39,868 nucleotides of DNA. It comes from Gemella sp. (lineage in GTDB: Bacteria > Bacillota > Bacilli > Staphylococcales > Gemellaceae). Position 1 is the first letter of the stretch. Each line of letters opens with the position of its first letter. The DNA lies in assembly GCA_030529855.1 (NCBI GenBank), contig JAUMWC010000016.1:1-39868 (forward strand), in the 5' to 3' direction. Below the pieces are notes generated by a model. It saw only the letters and a list, made by a program, of their open reading frames with translations. It did no database searches and was not told the origin of the DNA. This document shows positions 1 to 6,955 of the stretch, piece after piece. The translations under genes were made by a program, and so were the position numbers.

Positions 1-38
1 CAAAACCTTTGGTGTGGGTTCGATTCCTGCTATCCCTG
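1..38 (+). tRNA. tRNA-Trp (CCA), 3' part only
   Basis: The window opens inside the anticodon loop. The first bases match the last two anticodon bases (CA of CCA) plus A37 and A38, followed by the 3' anticodon stem. The T arm with TTCGATT and the 3' acceptor strand TATCCCT plus discriminator G come next. The order matches bacterial tRNA-Trp as I remember it. No CCA is encoded. The 5' half lies outside the window, so the anticodon is inferred. Confidence 0.8.
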
Positions 39-42
39 TAGT

Positions 43-76
43 AAAGTAGTAAGATTTAGCTCTTACTACTTTTTTT
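43..76 (+). terminator. Intrinsic terminator after tRNA-Trp
   Basis: A 12-bp stem (AAAGTAGTAAGA paired with TCTTACTACTTT) around a six-base loop runs straight into a T run. It should end the tRNA transcript. Confidence 0.85.
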
Positions 77-186
77 ATTTCTTGTTAGGAGTATGGAATT
101 TTCTATTTGATAAGACGTTATGAAGAGTAAGGAAAGAGAGTGCTAAGTGACGATGATTCTTGAATAATATTCTTACACAAAAAATG

Positions 187-215
187 TTAGAAAAAATAGA
201 CTAATATTATAAAAT
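187..215 (+). promoter_or_regulatory. Possible promoter upstream of the 47-bp repeats
   Basis: TTAGAA (187-192), 17 bases and TAAAAT (210-215) form a weak sigma-A-like promoter. Transcription would cross the tandem repeats and reach the hairpin at 326-360, giving a roughly 130-base non-coding RNA. It could also read on into mazEF. Confidence 0.3.
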
Positions 216-226
216 ATAAGTATAGA

Positions 227-320
227 TGAACAAGGGTGAACGTCTTATTCCTTCAAAAAAATATGGCGATGAATGAACAAGGGCGAATGTCTTATCTCTT
301 TCAAAAATATAGCAATGAAT
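227..320. repeat. Two tandem imperfect 47-bp repeats
   Basis: Copy one starts at 227 and copy two at 274. Both begin TGAACAAGGG, then GTCTTAT, then a TCAAAAA-ATAT stretch and AATGAA-like ends, with a few substitutions between copies. Neither copy has a convincing reading frame. The rest of the interval 80-434 holds no gene I can support. Confidence 0.75.
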
Positions 321-325
321 TGACA

Positions 326-360
326 AAGAAAAGGGAATAATCTCTTTTCTTTTTTATTTT
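326..360 (+). terminator. Hairpin with T-rich tail before mazE
   Basis: AAGAAAAGGGA (326-336) pairs with TCTCTTTTCTT (341-351), with one G-T pair, around a four-base loop and followed by TTTTTATTTT. No protein gene ends here. It either terminates a short RNA started upstream or reduces read-through into mazEF. Confidence 0.55.
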
Positions 361-434
361 ACAAAATTAAGATGTTAAGATATGAAATTTTACTTTACAA
401 ATGTTTATACAAAGTATTAAGGAGTGATATAAAA

Positions 435-698
435 ATGATTATTCAAGCAGAGCAAACAGTATTGAAAGAATGGGGCAATTCTCAAGCTACGAGAATTCCT
501 AATAGTATAATAAAGAAATTAGATTTGCAAAAAAATCAAAGATTTTCTATATCAATTTCACCTAGCGGAGAAATAGTGTTAACGCCAATTAATGATCAAC
601 CAAAAACTATTGAAGAATTATTTAGTAACTGGATAGATGATGGTTATAGAGCAGGAGAATTAGATTGGGGAGAAGATGTTGGGAGAGAAAACATATGA
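435..698 (+). CDS. MazE-like antitoxin (AbrB/SpoVT fold)
   Basis: An 87-residue protein with the swapped-hairpin AbrB signature near the N-terminus: a KEWGNSQATRIP stretch, then a hydrophobic beta segment ending in EIVLTPI. This fold binds operator DNA, while the acidic C-terminus (residues about 60-87) normally wraps round the toxin. The start at 435 is chosen because AAGGAG lies 10 bases upstream; an in-frame ATG at 372 has no such site and would add 21 atypical residues. The gene overlaps the toxin gene by ATGA, as is usual for coupled mazEF pairs. Family assignment is firm. That it neutralises the neighbouring toxin is inferred from context. Confidence 0.85.
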   Translation: MIIQAEQTVLKEWGNSQATRIPNSIIKKLDLQKNQRFSISISPSGEIVLTPINDQPKTIEELFSNWIDDGYRAGELDWGEDVGRENI

Positions 699-1030
699 TA
701 AAACAAGGTGATGTTTTTTATGTAGATTTCAATCCAACTAGAGGTCATGATCAGAAAAATAAAAGACCTGCAATAGCTTTAAGTAATAATTTAGTAAGTC
801 AGTATACTGGTATGACCTTAGTTACCCCAATATCTACGACAGATAGAAATTTCCCAACATATCATATGTTAAGAACAACGAGTAAAGTTAAAGGTAAAGT
901 TTTACTTGATCAAGTAAGATCTTTGGATTTAGAGGCTAGTGGAGTAAGTAAAGCAGAGGAGAAATTATCCAAAGAAGAATTTGAAGAGATAATACACAAA
1001 TTTAAACTCCTATTAGATATATCATTGTAG
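695..1030 (+). CDS. MazF/PemK-family endoribonuclease toxin
   Basis: A 111-residue protein beginning MIKQGDVFYVDFNPTRGHDQ, with the family's G-D-V/I start, the KNKRPAIALSN segment that carries the active-site arginine region, and the LVTPISTTDRNFPTY stretch. MazF toxins cleave mRNA at short sequences and arrest growth. An in-frame ATG at 665 lies deep inside the antitoxin gene and lacks family similarity. ATG 695 follows GGGAG and overlaps the antitoxin stop, so I use it. The length fits the family. The cleavage sequence cannot be read from the protein. Confidence 0.9.
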   Translation: MIKQGDVFYVDFNPTRGHDQKNKRPAIALSNNLVSQYTGMTLVTPISTTDRNFPTYHMLRTTSKVKGKVLLDQVRSLDLEASGVSKAEEKLSKEEFEEIIHKFKLLLDISL

Positions 1031-1031
1031 T

Positions 1032-1067
1032 AAAAAAACTAGCGTAAATTTTTACGCTAGTTTTTTT
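1032..1067. terminator. Bidirectional terminator between mazF and the minus-strand operon
   Basis: A-rich and T-rich arms around ACTAGCGTAAA/TTTACGCTAGT form a near-perfect 17-bp stem. A runs precede it and T runs follow it, so it can stop transcripts from both sides. Confidence 0.9.
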
Positions 1068-1079
1068 ACTTTATATGCT

Positions 1080-2105
1080 TTATTTTTTTCTCCCATATCT
1101 AAACTGTGAATACATAACTACAAATGCTCCTATAAGGACAGGGATGTAGTAAACTATAGCCTGATTTACTAGAGCAGCTTTATTGATTAATCCCAGTGGA
1201 ACTAGTATAGAGAAGAAGGCTATGTATAAGTATTCACTAATTCCAACACCTCCAGGGATAGGTAAGGCTGATACGCAAAATAGTATCAAGGCTTGGATAG
1301 TGATAAATTTTATGATGCTTTCTGTATCTAGATTCATAGCTAGGGCTACCACGTATGTTATAGAGAATCTAGTGACTAGTTGGAAAACATAGATTGCAAT
1401 TATGCTTCCTAGAAGTCCCGGTCTTTTTTTGAATAGTTTAGAACACTCGTGATAGTCTTCTATAATTTCATCTATTTTTGCACGTTTTTCTTTTTTATTT
1501 TTAATAAATTTAATTTTGGCTAGGATTTTATTAAAGATAAAGTCTATTATTCTAGGGAAGAATTTTTTAGAAAATACAGCTCCAAGTATAAATCCTAATA
1601 GTACAAAGTTACTTATTAGGGCGACTAGAAATAATAATTTAATCTCATTATTTTGTCCTAGGACTAAAGTATGATTTAGTAAGAATGAAATTACAAACAG
1701 AATTATTAAGGCTATCTGATATCCCATTACGCACAGCAAAACTGCTAGTGATGATTTGGATATGTTTATCTTATCTTTTTTCATAAAGTACATCTGCATA
1801 GGTTGACCGCCTGATGCTGATGGCGTGATGGCAGAAAAGTAGAATCCGATAAATGAATATCTTATTAGCTGTAAGAATTTAGTTTTTTGACCAAGTCTTT
1901 TGAAGATTATTTTAAAGGATATACTTTCGCATATTATATAAATAAAAGCTAGGATACTACCGATAAAAAGATAGCCATACTTTAGACTAGATAGTATACT
2001 GTAAAGTTCACTAGGTGAGTAATCTTTTAGTAAGAAATAAAAGGTTATACTTATTAAAATAAGGAAGATGGCTATATATTGTAAGGTTTGTTTTTTACTT
2101 AACAT
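1080..2105 (-). CDS. Lysylphosphatidylglycerol synthase TM region / UPF0104 membrane protein
   Basis: A 341-residue, very hydrophobic protein with about eight membrane segments. Conserved-looking motifs of the AglD/MprF-flippase-like family (UPF0104) are visible: SFIGFYFSAITPSASGGQPM near residue 90 and ALPIPGGVGISEY near residue 280. Such proteins are linked to lipid or glycolipid translocation. It lacks the soluble aminoacyl-transferase domain of full MprF. Its ATG overlaps the last 11 bases of the upstream glycosyltransferase gene, so the two are probably co-translated, and a shared glycolipid role is likely. The exact substrate is unknown. Confidence 0.75.
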   Translation of the reverse strand: MLSKKQTLQYIAIFLILISITFYFLLKDYSPSELYSILSSLKYGYLFIGSILAFIYIICESISFKIIFKRLGQKTKFLQLIRYSFIGFYFSAITPSASGGQPMQMYFMKKDKINISKSSLAVLLCVMGYQIALIILFVISFLLNHTLVLGQNNEIKLLFLVALISNFVLLGFILGAVFSKKFFPRIIDFIFNKILAKIKFIKNKKEKRAKIDEIIEDYHECSKLFKKRPGLLGSIIAIYVFQLVTRFSITYVVALAMNLDTESIIKFITIQALILFCVSALPIPGGVGISEYLYIAFFSILVPLGLINKAALVNQAIVYYIPVLIGAFVVMYSQFRYGRKK

Positions 2106-3159
2106 AGGCTAACTCCTTAATTTTCTGAACATAGTTAATATCTAGGTCAGCTTTAATCTTATTCATATTTGCTGACATTGCTTCTAGTTCATTATTTTCT
2201 AATATTTTATTTACTAAATCATAAGGATTTTTTGGATTATCCCACATGATTTTTGCTGAACCCATTTTTTCTAAGTATTTGGCATTGTTTGCTTCTTGCG
2301 GAAGGAAGGGAACATAGGTAACAATAGGAAGTCCTGCAAAGATGGATTCGAATGTTGTTATTCCGCCGGTTTTGGTGATAAGTAAGTCAGCTTTTCTAAA
2401 GTAGTCATCAATTTTGTCTGTAAATGCTACTGAGTTAATATTAGGGTGATTGTTTTGTAAGTAAGTGTATAACTCTTTATTTTTTGCACAAAGGACAGTG
2501 GTTTCTATGTCTTCTCTTGCTTCTATTTGATTATAGAATTGTTTATCAATTGGGATATTTCCTAGGCCACCACCCATAAGGAGTAGTTGGAATTTATCGC
2601 TTTTGATTTTTTCGAATTTATAGAAGGCATCTTTTACTGGGACACCACTGACTATGATAGTTTCTTCTTTTATCCCGCTCTTTACTAGGTAGTTTTTTAC
2701 GTCTGCAGTAGGTGCAAGGTAAAGGTCACTTGCTGGGCAAACCCACTCGTAGAAGTAAGTTATATCAGTAACGCAGGTTACTAATTTTACATTTGTTTTG
2801 TATTTTTCTTTGTATAGGGCGAAGGATTTTGAGATTTCTGGCAGAGTAGAGATTACTATGTCAGCTCCTTCTTCTTTTATTATTTGGTCTAGTTTTTTTA
2901 CCATCTTGTAGGCTGCTGCAGGTGCAGATTTATTATTAGCTACAGTAGGATAAAAGTGGGCAAATATTTTTGGTATTTTTGTTGTTAATAATTTGAAAGA
3001 TGAGTATAGAAATTTATGACTAATAGGGAAGGTATATTCTACAAAATCTACTAGTTTAATTTTTTCTATATCATTTTCTTTTTTTAATTGTTCTTCTATG
3101 GCTCTGGCTGCCATAAAGTGTCCCATACCGTATTTTCCGCATAGTATTAATATTTTCAT
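2095..3159 (-). CDS. GT28-type glycolipid glycosyltransferase (MGDG synthase/UgtP-like)
   Basis: A 354-residue protein with a two-domain GT-B layout. The N-terminus GKYGMGHFMAARAI resembles the GxGH-xxAA motif of MGDG synthases and processive diacylglycerol glucosyltransferases. The C-terminal half has LLLMGGGLGN and the nucleotide-sugar motif TKTGGITTFESIFAGLPIV followed by QEANNA. The likely reaction is sugar transfer from a UDP-sugar to diacylglycerol or a glycolipid at the inner membrane face, for instance as a lipoteichoic acid anchor. It is first in a two-gene operon with the flippase-like gene. The acceptor is inferred from family only. Confidence 0.8.
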   Translation of the reverse strand: MKILILCGKYGMGHFMAARAIEEQLKKENDIEKIKLVDFVEYTFPISHKFLYSSFKLLTTKIPKIFAHFYPTVANNKSAPAAAYKMVKKLDQIIKEEGADIVISTLPEISKSFALYKEKYKTNVKLVTCVTDITYFYEWVCPASDLYLAPTADVKNYLVKSGIKEETIIVSGVPVKDAFYKFEKIKSDKFQLLLMGGGLGNIPIDKQFYNQIEAREDIETTVLCAKNKELYTYLQNNHPNINSVAFTDKIDDYFRKADLLITKTGGITTFESIFAGLPIVTYVPFLPQEANNAKYLEKMGSAKIMWDNPKNPYDLVNKILENNELEAMSANMNKIKADLDINYVQKIKELAYVK

Positions 3160-3180
3160 ACAATCACCATCCTGATAAAG

Positions 3181-3189
3181 ATTATAGCA
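3181..3189 (-). promoter_or_regulatory. Extended -10 box for the glycolipid operon
   Basis: On the minus strand TGCTATAAT lies 22 bases before the glycosyltransferase ATG. No good -35 is visible at the expected spacing, so the TGn extension probably compensates. Confidence 0.5.
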
Positions 3190-3231
3190 TATTAACCCTT
3201 AGATTTCTATTATAATTAAGGTTTAGGCACC

Positions 3232-3260
3232 TTGTTTTTTATGCTTTTGTATGGTATTAT
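3232..3260 (+). promoter_or_regulatory. Promoter of tRNA-Leu
   Basis: TTGTTT (3232-3237), 17 bases and TATTAT (3255-3260), the latter preceded by TGG. The -10 ends 16 bases before the tRNA. Confidence 0.6.
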
Positions 3261-3276
3261 TATAGAGTAGTACTGT

Positions 3277-3358
3277 GCCAGTATGGCGGAATTGGCAGAC
3301 GCACTGGACTCAAAATCCAGCGAGGCAACTCGTGCCGGTTCGACCCCGGCTACTGGTA
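3277..3358 (+). tRNA. tRNA-Leu (anticodon CAA)
   Basis: Acceptor strands GCCAGTA and TACTGGT (one G-T pair) close an 82-base tRNA. The anticodon stem CTGGA/TCCAG encloses loop CTCAAAA, so the anticodon is CAA at 3311-3313. A long variable arm follows (GAGGCAACTC region), typical of class II tRNA-Leu, then the T arm with GGTTCGACCCC. CCA is not encoded. Its 3' end is the attachment core of the element described below, and the gene remains intact after integration. Confidence 0.95.
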
Positions 3359-3360
3359 TA
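3346..3360 (+). repeat. Left attachment repeat within tRNA-Leu
   Basis: CCGGCTACTGGTATA covers the end of the T arm, the 3' acceptor strand and two bases beyond. It is identical to 6956-6970, and flanking bases differ on both sides. Confidence 0.9.
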
Positions 3361-3364
3361 ACTT

Positions 3365-3409
3365 AAAGTAGCAAAAAAGCCTTGATATTCAAGGCTTTTT
3401 TGCTACTTT
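3365..3409. terminator. Bidirectional terminator between tRNA-Leu and integrase remnant
   Basis: A perfect 21-bp stem, arms 3365-3385 and 3389-3409, around loop TAT. It contains AAAAAAGCCTTGA/TCAAGGCTTTTTT. It now ends both the tRNA and the converging integrase transcript. It was probably brought in by the element. Confidence 0.9.
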
Positions 3410-3421
3410 CTTTCTACTCTG

Positions 3422-3439
3422 TCCCAAATTTTGTCCCAA
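3422..3439 (+). repeat. Paired TCCCAA(A) motifs, left end
   Basis: TCCCAAA at 3422 and TCCCAA at 3434 are spaced 12 bp apart, directly after the integrase stop codon. The same motif with the same spacing recurs near the right end (6847, 6859). This suggests integrase arm-type binding sites, by inference. Confidence 0.55.
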
Positions 3440-3916
3440 TTAAATCTGATTCATAATTTCTTCAACCTCTTTGAATTCAGTATCTATTCTTTCAGCCATA
3501 GTATGACCATAAACTTCAATTAATATTTGTATGTCTTTATGTCCCAATATTTTTGCAAACACGCCCATATCAATATCATTATGAAGCAAATATGAGCCAT
3601 AGGTATGTCGTAGGCCTTTGGTTGTTATTATTGGTGTGATACCTAGCTCTTTGAGTATTTTCTTTAGTGCTTTATTCACGCTTGCGGCTGATGGGATTCT
3701 ATGTTCAAGTCCATAATGAAAGAATAGAAAATGTTCTTCATTTTTTATTTTAAGTGAACTAATGATTTGTTCTCTTTCAGCTTTCATTATCGTTATAACT
3801 TGTATTGTTTTCTTGTCTATCGGAGTAAATTTTTTGATGTCTCGTTTTTTTGCATTAGTCCATTTCCATGTGGATGTGTTGTATCGTCTATGTGTGTGCA
3901 AGTAGTGGTCATCCAA
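3440..3916 (-). pseudogene. Tyrosine integrase, C-terminal catalytic fragment
   Basis: About 158 residues from a TTG codon. The frame stays open upstream to about position 3997, reading RLTDEDTHLDDHY before the TTG, without an ATG. Visible are the box II region (TTKGLRHTYGSYLL, arginine present), LGHKDIQ, and the nucleophile tyrosine in EVYGHT. The N-terminal arm-binding and core-binding domains and the box I arginine are missing, since complete family members are about 370-400 residues. The first His of the usual HxxR is Lys here, which I believe occurs in some streptococcal phage integrases. The position next to tRNA-Leu fits an integrase that used this tRNA. The fragment is very likely inactive. 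Confidence 0.85.
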
Positions 3917-3981
3917 ATGTGTATCTTCATCTGTCAGTCGGAAAGGTAAAAGAAGAAAGTATCTTTCCTGATAACTATGAC

Positions 3982-4025
3982 AAAAAAATCCTATCGCTGC
4001 CTAATCAGCGGATAGGATTTTTTTT
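3982..4025. terminator. Terminator of the imported operon
   Basis: TCCTATCGCTG pairs with CAGCGGATAGGA (one bulged G) around loop CCTAAT, with A7 on one side and T8 on the other. It ends the minus-strand SnoaL/MBL/DsbA operon and marks the cassette boundary with the integrase fragment. Confidence 0.85.
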
Positions 4026-4026
4026 C

Positions 4027-4428
4027 TTATTTCATTGCTTCAAGAACTGGCACACTCTCGACAATCTGGGTAAACTTAGCTACCTTATGCTCGCTATTAA
4101 AGACATAATAGTGAACGAAGTCTGCCACAAACGATTTTCCGGTTGCTTTGAAAGTACCACTGTACTGGCCATAGACCATGACTTCCTGACCATTGAAGGT
4201 GTAGGCTTTTGGTACTGCCTGATAACCTTCCCATTCTGTACCTAACTTCATGTGGACATTTTCAACAACAGCGTCTGGTCCGACATAGGTCCCAGCGTAT
4301 GGAAATCCTACACTCTCTGTCCAGACCACATCGTCTGCTAGATAGTTTTTAAAGGCTTCCAGTTGACCTTGAGCAGTTAGTTGATAGGTTTCATCTAAGC
4401 GTTTTTGATAGTCCATACTTATCCCCAT
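4027..4428 (-). CDS. SnoaL-like (NTF2-fold) protein
   Basis: A 133-residue protein with the SnoaL/NTF2-like pattern. An N-terminal helix (QKRLDETYQLTAQGQLEAF) leads to YLADDVVWTESVGFPYAGTY and a curved sheet ending FVHYYVFNSEHKVAKFTQIV. This fold hosts small-molecule isomerases, hydrolases and binding proteins, so the substrate cannot be named. It is the last gene of the imported operon and overlaps the stop of the MBL-like gene. The start at 4428 has AGGAG seven bases upstream; ATG 4416 is an alternative. GC content is well above that of host genes such as polC. Confidence 0.75.
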   Translation of the reverse strand: MGISMDYQKRLDETYQLTAQGQLEAFKNYLADDVVWTESVGFPYAGTYVGPDAVVENVHMKLGTEWEGYQAVPKAYTFNGQEVMVYGQYSGTFKATGKSFVADFVHYYVFNSEHKVAKFTQIVESVPVLEAMK

Positions 4429-5231
4429 TGCATCTCTCCTGTGATAACCTTAGCACTCAAAGCTAGTACGCCAGTGTTTAGGTAACTAGGGTATCGATTT
4501 TTCATGGCATCAGCAAAGCTGGTAGAGTCGCTAACTTGGTCCAAGACCTCGAGGCTAGCTTCCAGGTAGTCGGCTGTTGCTTGCAGCGCAGCTTTATCAA
4601 AAGAGGCAGAAGCATCTGCATGGCTAGGAATGACTAGTGCTGTATCTAGGGCTAGCAATGAGTTAAGACGGCTCCTCCAATCCTGTATCTTTTCTTTGGT
4701 CGCGGTGTCTGCAAGGAAGACGTGGGTTTCATTGAAGGTATCGATACCTCCAATTAAAAGCCTGTTTTCTTTGTTATAGAGACTAAGGCGGTGCTCGTCG
4801 TCACCAACAAGGGCAAAGTCTTGACCTGCAAACTTGATACTTTTTTCAGTGAAGGCTTTAGGAACCAGTACATTTGTTGGCGCATTGTCACCTAATTGAG
4901 GTCCCCAGACTGCTAATTTTTTTTGTACAGTGTGCAAGATATGATCAATCGTGTAAATACTTGCATAGACAACTACATTTGGGAAGGCCTTTTTAATGGT
5001 CTCAAGTCCGAAGTAGTAATCTGGATCACCGTGAATCACATAGATTTTTTCAAGTTCTAAGTCTTTTTCAGTGATATAATCCACGATTTCTTGGCTGTCT
5101 GATTGGGTAAATTTTCCATTGACCAAGAAAGCTTTTTGGTTATGTTCGATAAGGGTTGCAGTTACTAAGAAGCTATTTTCTGCTGATGTAAATACAGTAA
5201 CGGTAAAATCTTTTGTTTGAAATTGTTTCAT
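4419..5231 (-). CDS. Metallo-beta-lactamase-fold protein with degenerate metal motif
   Basis: A 270-residue protein with the outline of an MBL-fold hydrolase: an N-terminal beta-rich part, an IHGDPDYYFG turn at residues 66-75, a GGIDTFNETH segment near 160 and VIPSHADAS near 200. The canonical HxHxDH is reduced to H67-x-D69-x-D71-Y72, so two metal-binding histidines are absent. The protein may therefore bind metal differently, act only as a binding protein, or belong to a divergent subfamily. It is the middle gene of the cassette operon, with 12 bases to the DsbA-like gene and an overlap with the SnoaL-like gene. Base composition is foreign. Confidence 0.7.
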   Translation of the reverse strand: MKQFQTKDFTVTVFTSAENSFLVTATLIEHNQKAFLVNGKFTQSDSQEIVDYITEKDLELEKIYVIHGDPDYYFGLETIKKAFPNVVVYASIYTIDHILHTVQKKLAVWGPQLGDNAPTNVLVPKAFTEKSIKFAGQDFALVGDDEHRLSLYNKENRLLIGGIDTFNETHVFLADTATKEKIQDWRSRLNSLLALDTALVIPSHADASASFDKAALQATADYLEASLEVLDQVSDSTSFADAMKNRYPSYLNTGVLALSAKVITGEMQWG

Positions 5232-5243
5232 GATTGTCTCCTT

Positions 5244-5864
5244 TTATGTTCGTAAGATTCGTTGATAGTTTGCCTCTAAATCGGCAAGGGTATAGGCATT
5301 TTGACGTAAATCATATAATGTACCATCCTTTTCGGCGATAAGGGTTGGGTAGCTCGTCACGCCCATCTGTGCAGCTAGGTTAAAGTCCTCTTCAGCAAGG
5401 CTATAGTTATCCCAAGAAGCTGCAAGTTCTTCGTTTAGGATTTCCGGGAGTTGATAGGTTTCGATTAGTTCCGCATAGGTTCCCAGGTCGCTTAGGCTTT
5501 TACCTTCTTGGAAGAATTTCTTCTGCATAGCATAAACAAAGGCAACGTGGTCTTGCGGTGCTAAGTATGCTTTGATAAGACTATAAGCGATGGCTGGGTG
5601 ATTAGAATTGATTACCATTTCACCCTTATTTAACTGGCTATTGTAATCTTCAGAAAACACTGCACCGTAGATTGATTTGATTTGCTCGTTGCCAGATTTC
5701 ATAAAGTCGTAGTTTGATAGTGGCTTGATACGATTACCTGTAAACAAGCCACCGGATGTGATGTGAACCTCCAATTCAGGGTGTTTTTCTATAAAGGGCG
5801 TGAAAATCCCTTCAAAACCATAACACCAACCGCAGTATGCATCCCAGATGTAGTAAAGTTTCAT
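5244..5864 (-). CDS. DsbA-family thioredoxin-fold oxidoreductase (FrnE-like)
   Basis: A 206-residue cytoplasmic protein (no signal peptide) starting MKLYYIWDAYCGWCYGF. The CGWC pair at residues 11-14 is the redox site. The cis-proline loop is GVTSYPTL near residue 170, and the helical insertion between them is typical of FrnE/2-hydroxychromene isomerase-like DsbA relatives. It probably acts on thiols or small electrophiles. It is first in the operon and directly behind the HxlR operator, a common arrangement for thiol or electrophile stress genes. The ribosome site AGGAGG lies 9 bases before the ATG. Confidence 0.8.
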   Translation of the reverse strand: MKLYYIWDAYCGWCYGFEGIFTPFIEKHPELEVHITSGGLFTGNRIKPLSNYDFMKSGNEQIKSIYGAVFSEDYNSQLNKGEMVINSNHPAIAYSLIKAYLAPQDHVAFVYAMQKKFFQEGKSLSDLGTYAELIETYQLPEILNEELAASWDNYSLAEEDFNLAAQMGVTSYPTLIAEKDGTLYDLRQNAYTLADLEANYQRILRT

Positions 5865-5891
5865 TTGATACCTCCTTTAATTTATAGTCTC

Positions 5892-5920
5892 ATTTTACAA
5901 GTGTACAATATATTTGTAAA
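5892..5920 (-). promoter_or_regulatory. Operon promoter with overlapping dyad operator
   Basis: On the minus strand TTTACA, 17 bases and TAAAAT form the promoter of the DsbA-like operon. The same stretch is an imperfect palindrome: TTTACAA (5894-5900) and TTGTAAA (5914-5920) flank a GTGTACA core. An HxlR dimer bound here would cover both promoter boxes. Repression by the divergent HxlR protein is inferred. Confidence 0.6.
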
Positions 5921-6022
5921 GTAGTTTTTTTTTCTATGGTTACTATCTTTTTAGATAGAATTGTGTCATATCAATCGATGATTTCAAAAAAATTATAAAT
6001 TAGCATTGAATTTTTAGCTTAC

Positions 6023-6051
6023 TTTACTTTTTATAAGTATCTTGTTATAAT
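6023..6051 (+). promoter_or_regulatory. Promoter of the HxlR regulator gene
   Basis: TTTACT (6023-6028), 17 bases, TATAAT (6046-6051), then AAAGGAG and the ATG at 6076. Confidence 0.75.
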
Positions 6052-6075
6052 ATCGTACACATAGAAAGGAGAAAC

Positions 6076-6420
6076 ATGGCTACATTTACAAAACATACCG
6101 TTCCAGACTGTCCTTATGTGACTACGCAGAAAGTTCTCTCGGGCAAGTGGTCTATTATTATTTTGCATTTATTGGAAGAAAAAGCTGTGCGTTTCAACGA
6201 ATTGCACCGCCAGATTGAGGGTATTTCTCAAGCGACCCTGACCAAGCAGCTCCGTCAGCTGGAAGAAGACGGACTCATTACTCGAAAAGTTTATGCACAG
6301 GTTCCACCAAAAGTGGAGTACGAGCTTAGCGACCTTGGGCAGGAATTTATTAGTGTCCTCGACCAGATCAGTATCTTTGGGAAAAAATATATTGAATTTG
6401 TCAAAGAAAAAGAAATTTGA
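6076..6420 (+). CDS. HxlR-family winged-helix regulator (YodB-like)
   Basis: A 114-residue regulator with the whole HxlR layout: C12 in PDCPY, GKWSIIILHLL, then FNELHRQIEGISQATLTKQL as the recognition region and a DGLITRK wing. In B. subtilis relatives such as YodB and HypR an N-terminal cysteine senses quinones, diamide or hypochlorite and relieves repression; C12 lies at the matching place. It is divergent from the DsbA/MBL/SnoaL operon and shares its GC-rich composition, so it arrived with it and is its likely regulator. The inducing signal is inferred, not seen. Confidence 0.85.
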   Translation: MATFTKHTVPDCPYVTTQKVLSGKWSIIILHLLEEKAVRFNELHRQIEGISQATLTKQLRQLEEDGLITRKVYAQVPPKVEYELSDLGQEFISVLDQISIFGKKYIEFVKEKEI

Positions 6421-6955
6421 AGTCAGAGGAATACATTGATATGGAATACTCCTTTTTAGATTCAATGAATCAAGAATAGGATAAGAGATTATCTACTGAA
6501 CTAATTTCTTGGAATAATGGTAATTGAATAAGATAGCTAATGTATAAATGATGAATTATCATTAATATACGTTGTCAAACTGTTTTACTGGTCCATGATA
6601 TAAATTGTTAGGAATTATTTATCTTGAATTCTATATAATATAATGGGTAAGAAGTTAACTGAGTTGATTCAAATTACCTGAAATTCAATCACATTTTGAT
6701 AAAAATAAAAAGTATTTAAAGAGCGTTATTATAGCTTTATTTAATAATTTGAAATAATGTCCTGCCAAACCAGGTTTTAAGAAAAATTGTAAAGCTTCAC
6801 AATTATGTGTTATTTGTTCAAATTAGATTGGAAAAAGATTTTAGTTTCCCAAAATATCTCCCAAAAATATTCGAAAAATAAAGTTTCATACGAATCAAAA
6901 GTTGTGCAAATGCTTTAAAATTTAATAAATTAATTCAAAGGGGAGTCAGTTATTA
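6421..6955. other. AT-rich non-coding right part of the element
   Basis: No reading frame I can support and no recognisable RNA. Composition changes back to AT-rich straight after the HxlR gene. It holds a 20-base near-perfect palindrome at 6785-6804 (AATTGTAAAG/CTTCACAATT, one mismatched pair) and the paired TCCCAAAA motifs at 6847 and 6859. It is probably left-over attachment-region DNA of the ancestral element. Confidence 0.5.
6847..6866 (+). repeat. Paired TCCCAAAA motifs, right end
   Basis: TCCCAAAA at 6847-6854 and 6859-6866, 12 bp apart and in the same orientation as the left-end pair. They are candidate integrase arm sites about 100 bp inside the right attachment repeat. Confidence 0.55.

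Noticed and set aside
227..320. 47-bp repeats as a CRISPR array
   Set aside because: Only two adjacent, imperfect copies with no spacers and no cas genes in the window.
372..434. Longer MazE start at ATG 372
   Set aside because: It has no ribosome site, and the extra residues do not resemble the family. ATG 435 has AAGGAG at a good distance.
3767..4245. Plus-strand open frames across the integrase fragment and SnoaL-like gene
   Set aside because: They are antisense to well-supported genes and have no family features or ribosome sites.
6421..6955. Hidden genes or an excisionase in the right part of the element
   Set aside because: Stops are frequent in every frame and I found no ribosome site with a plausible peptide.
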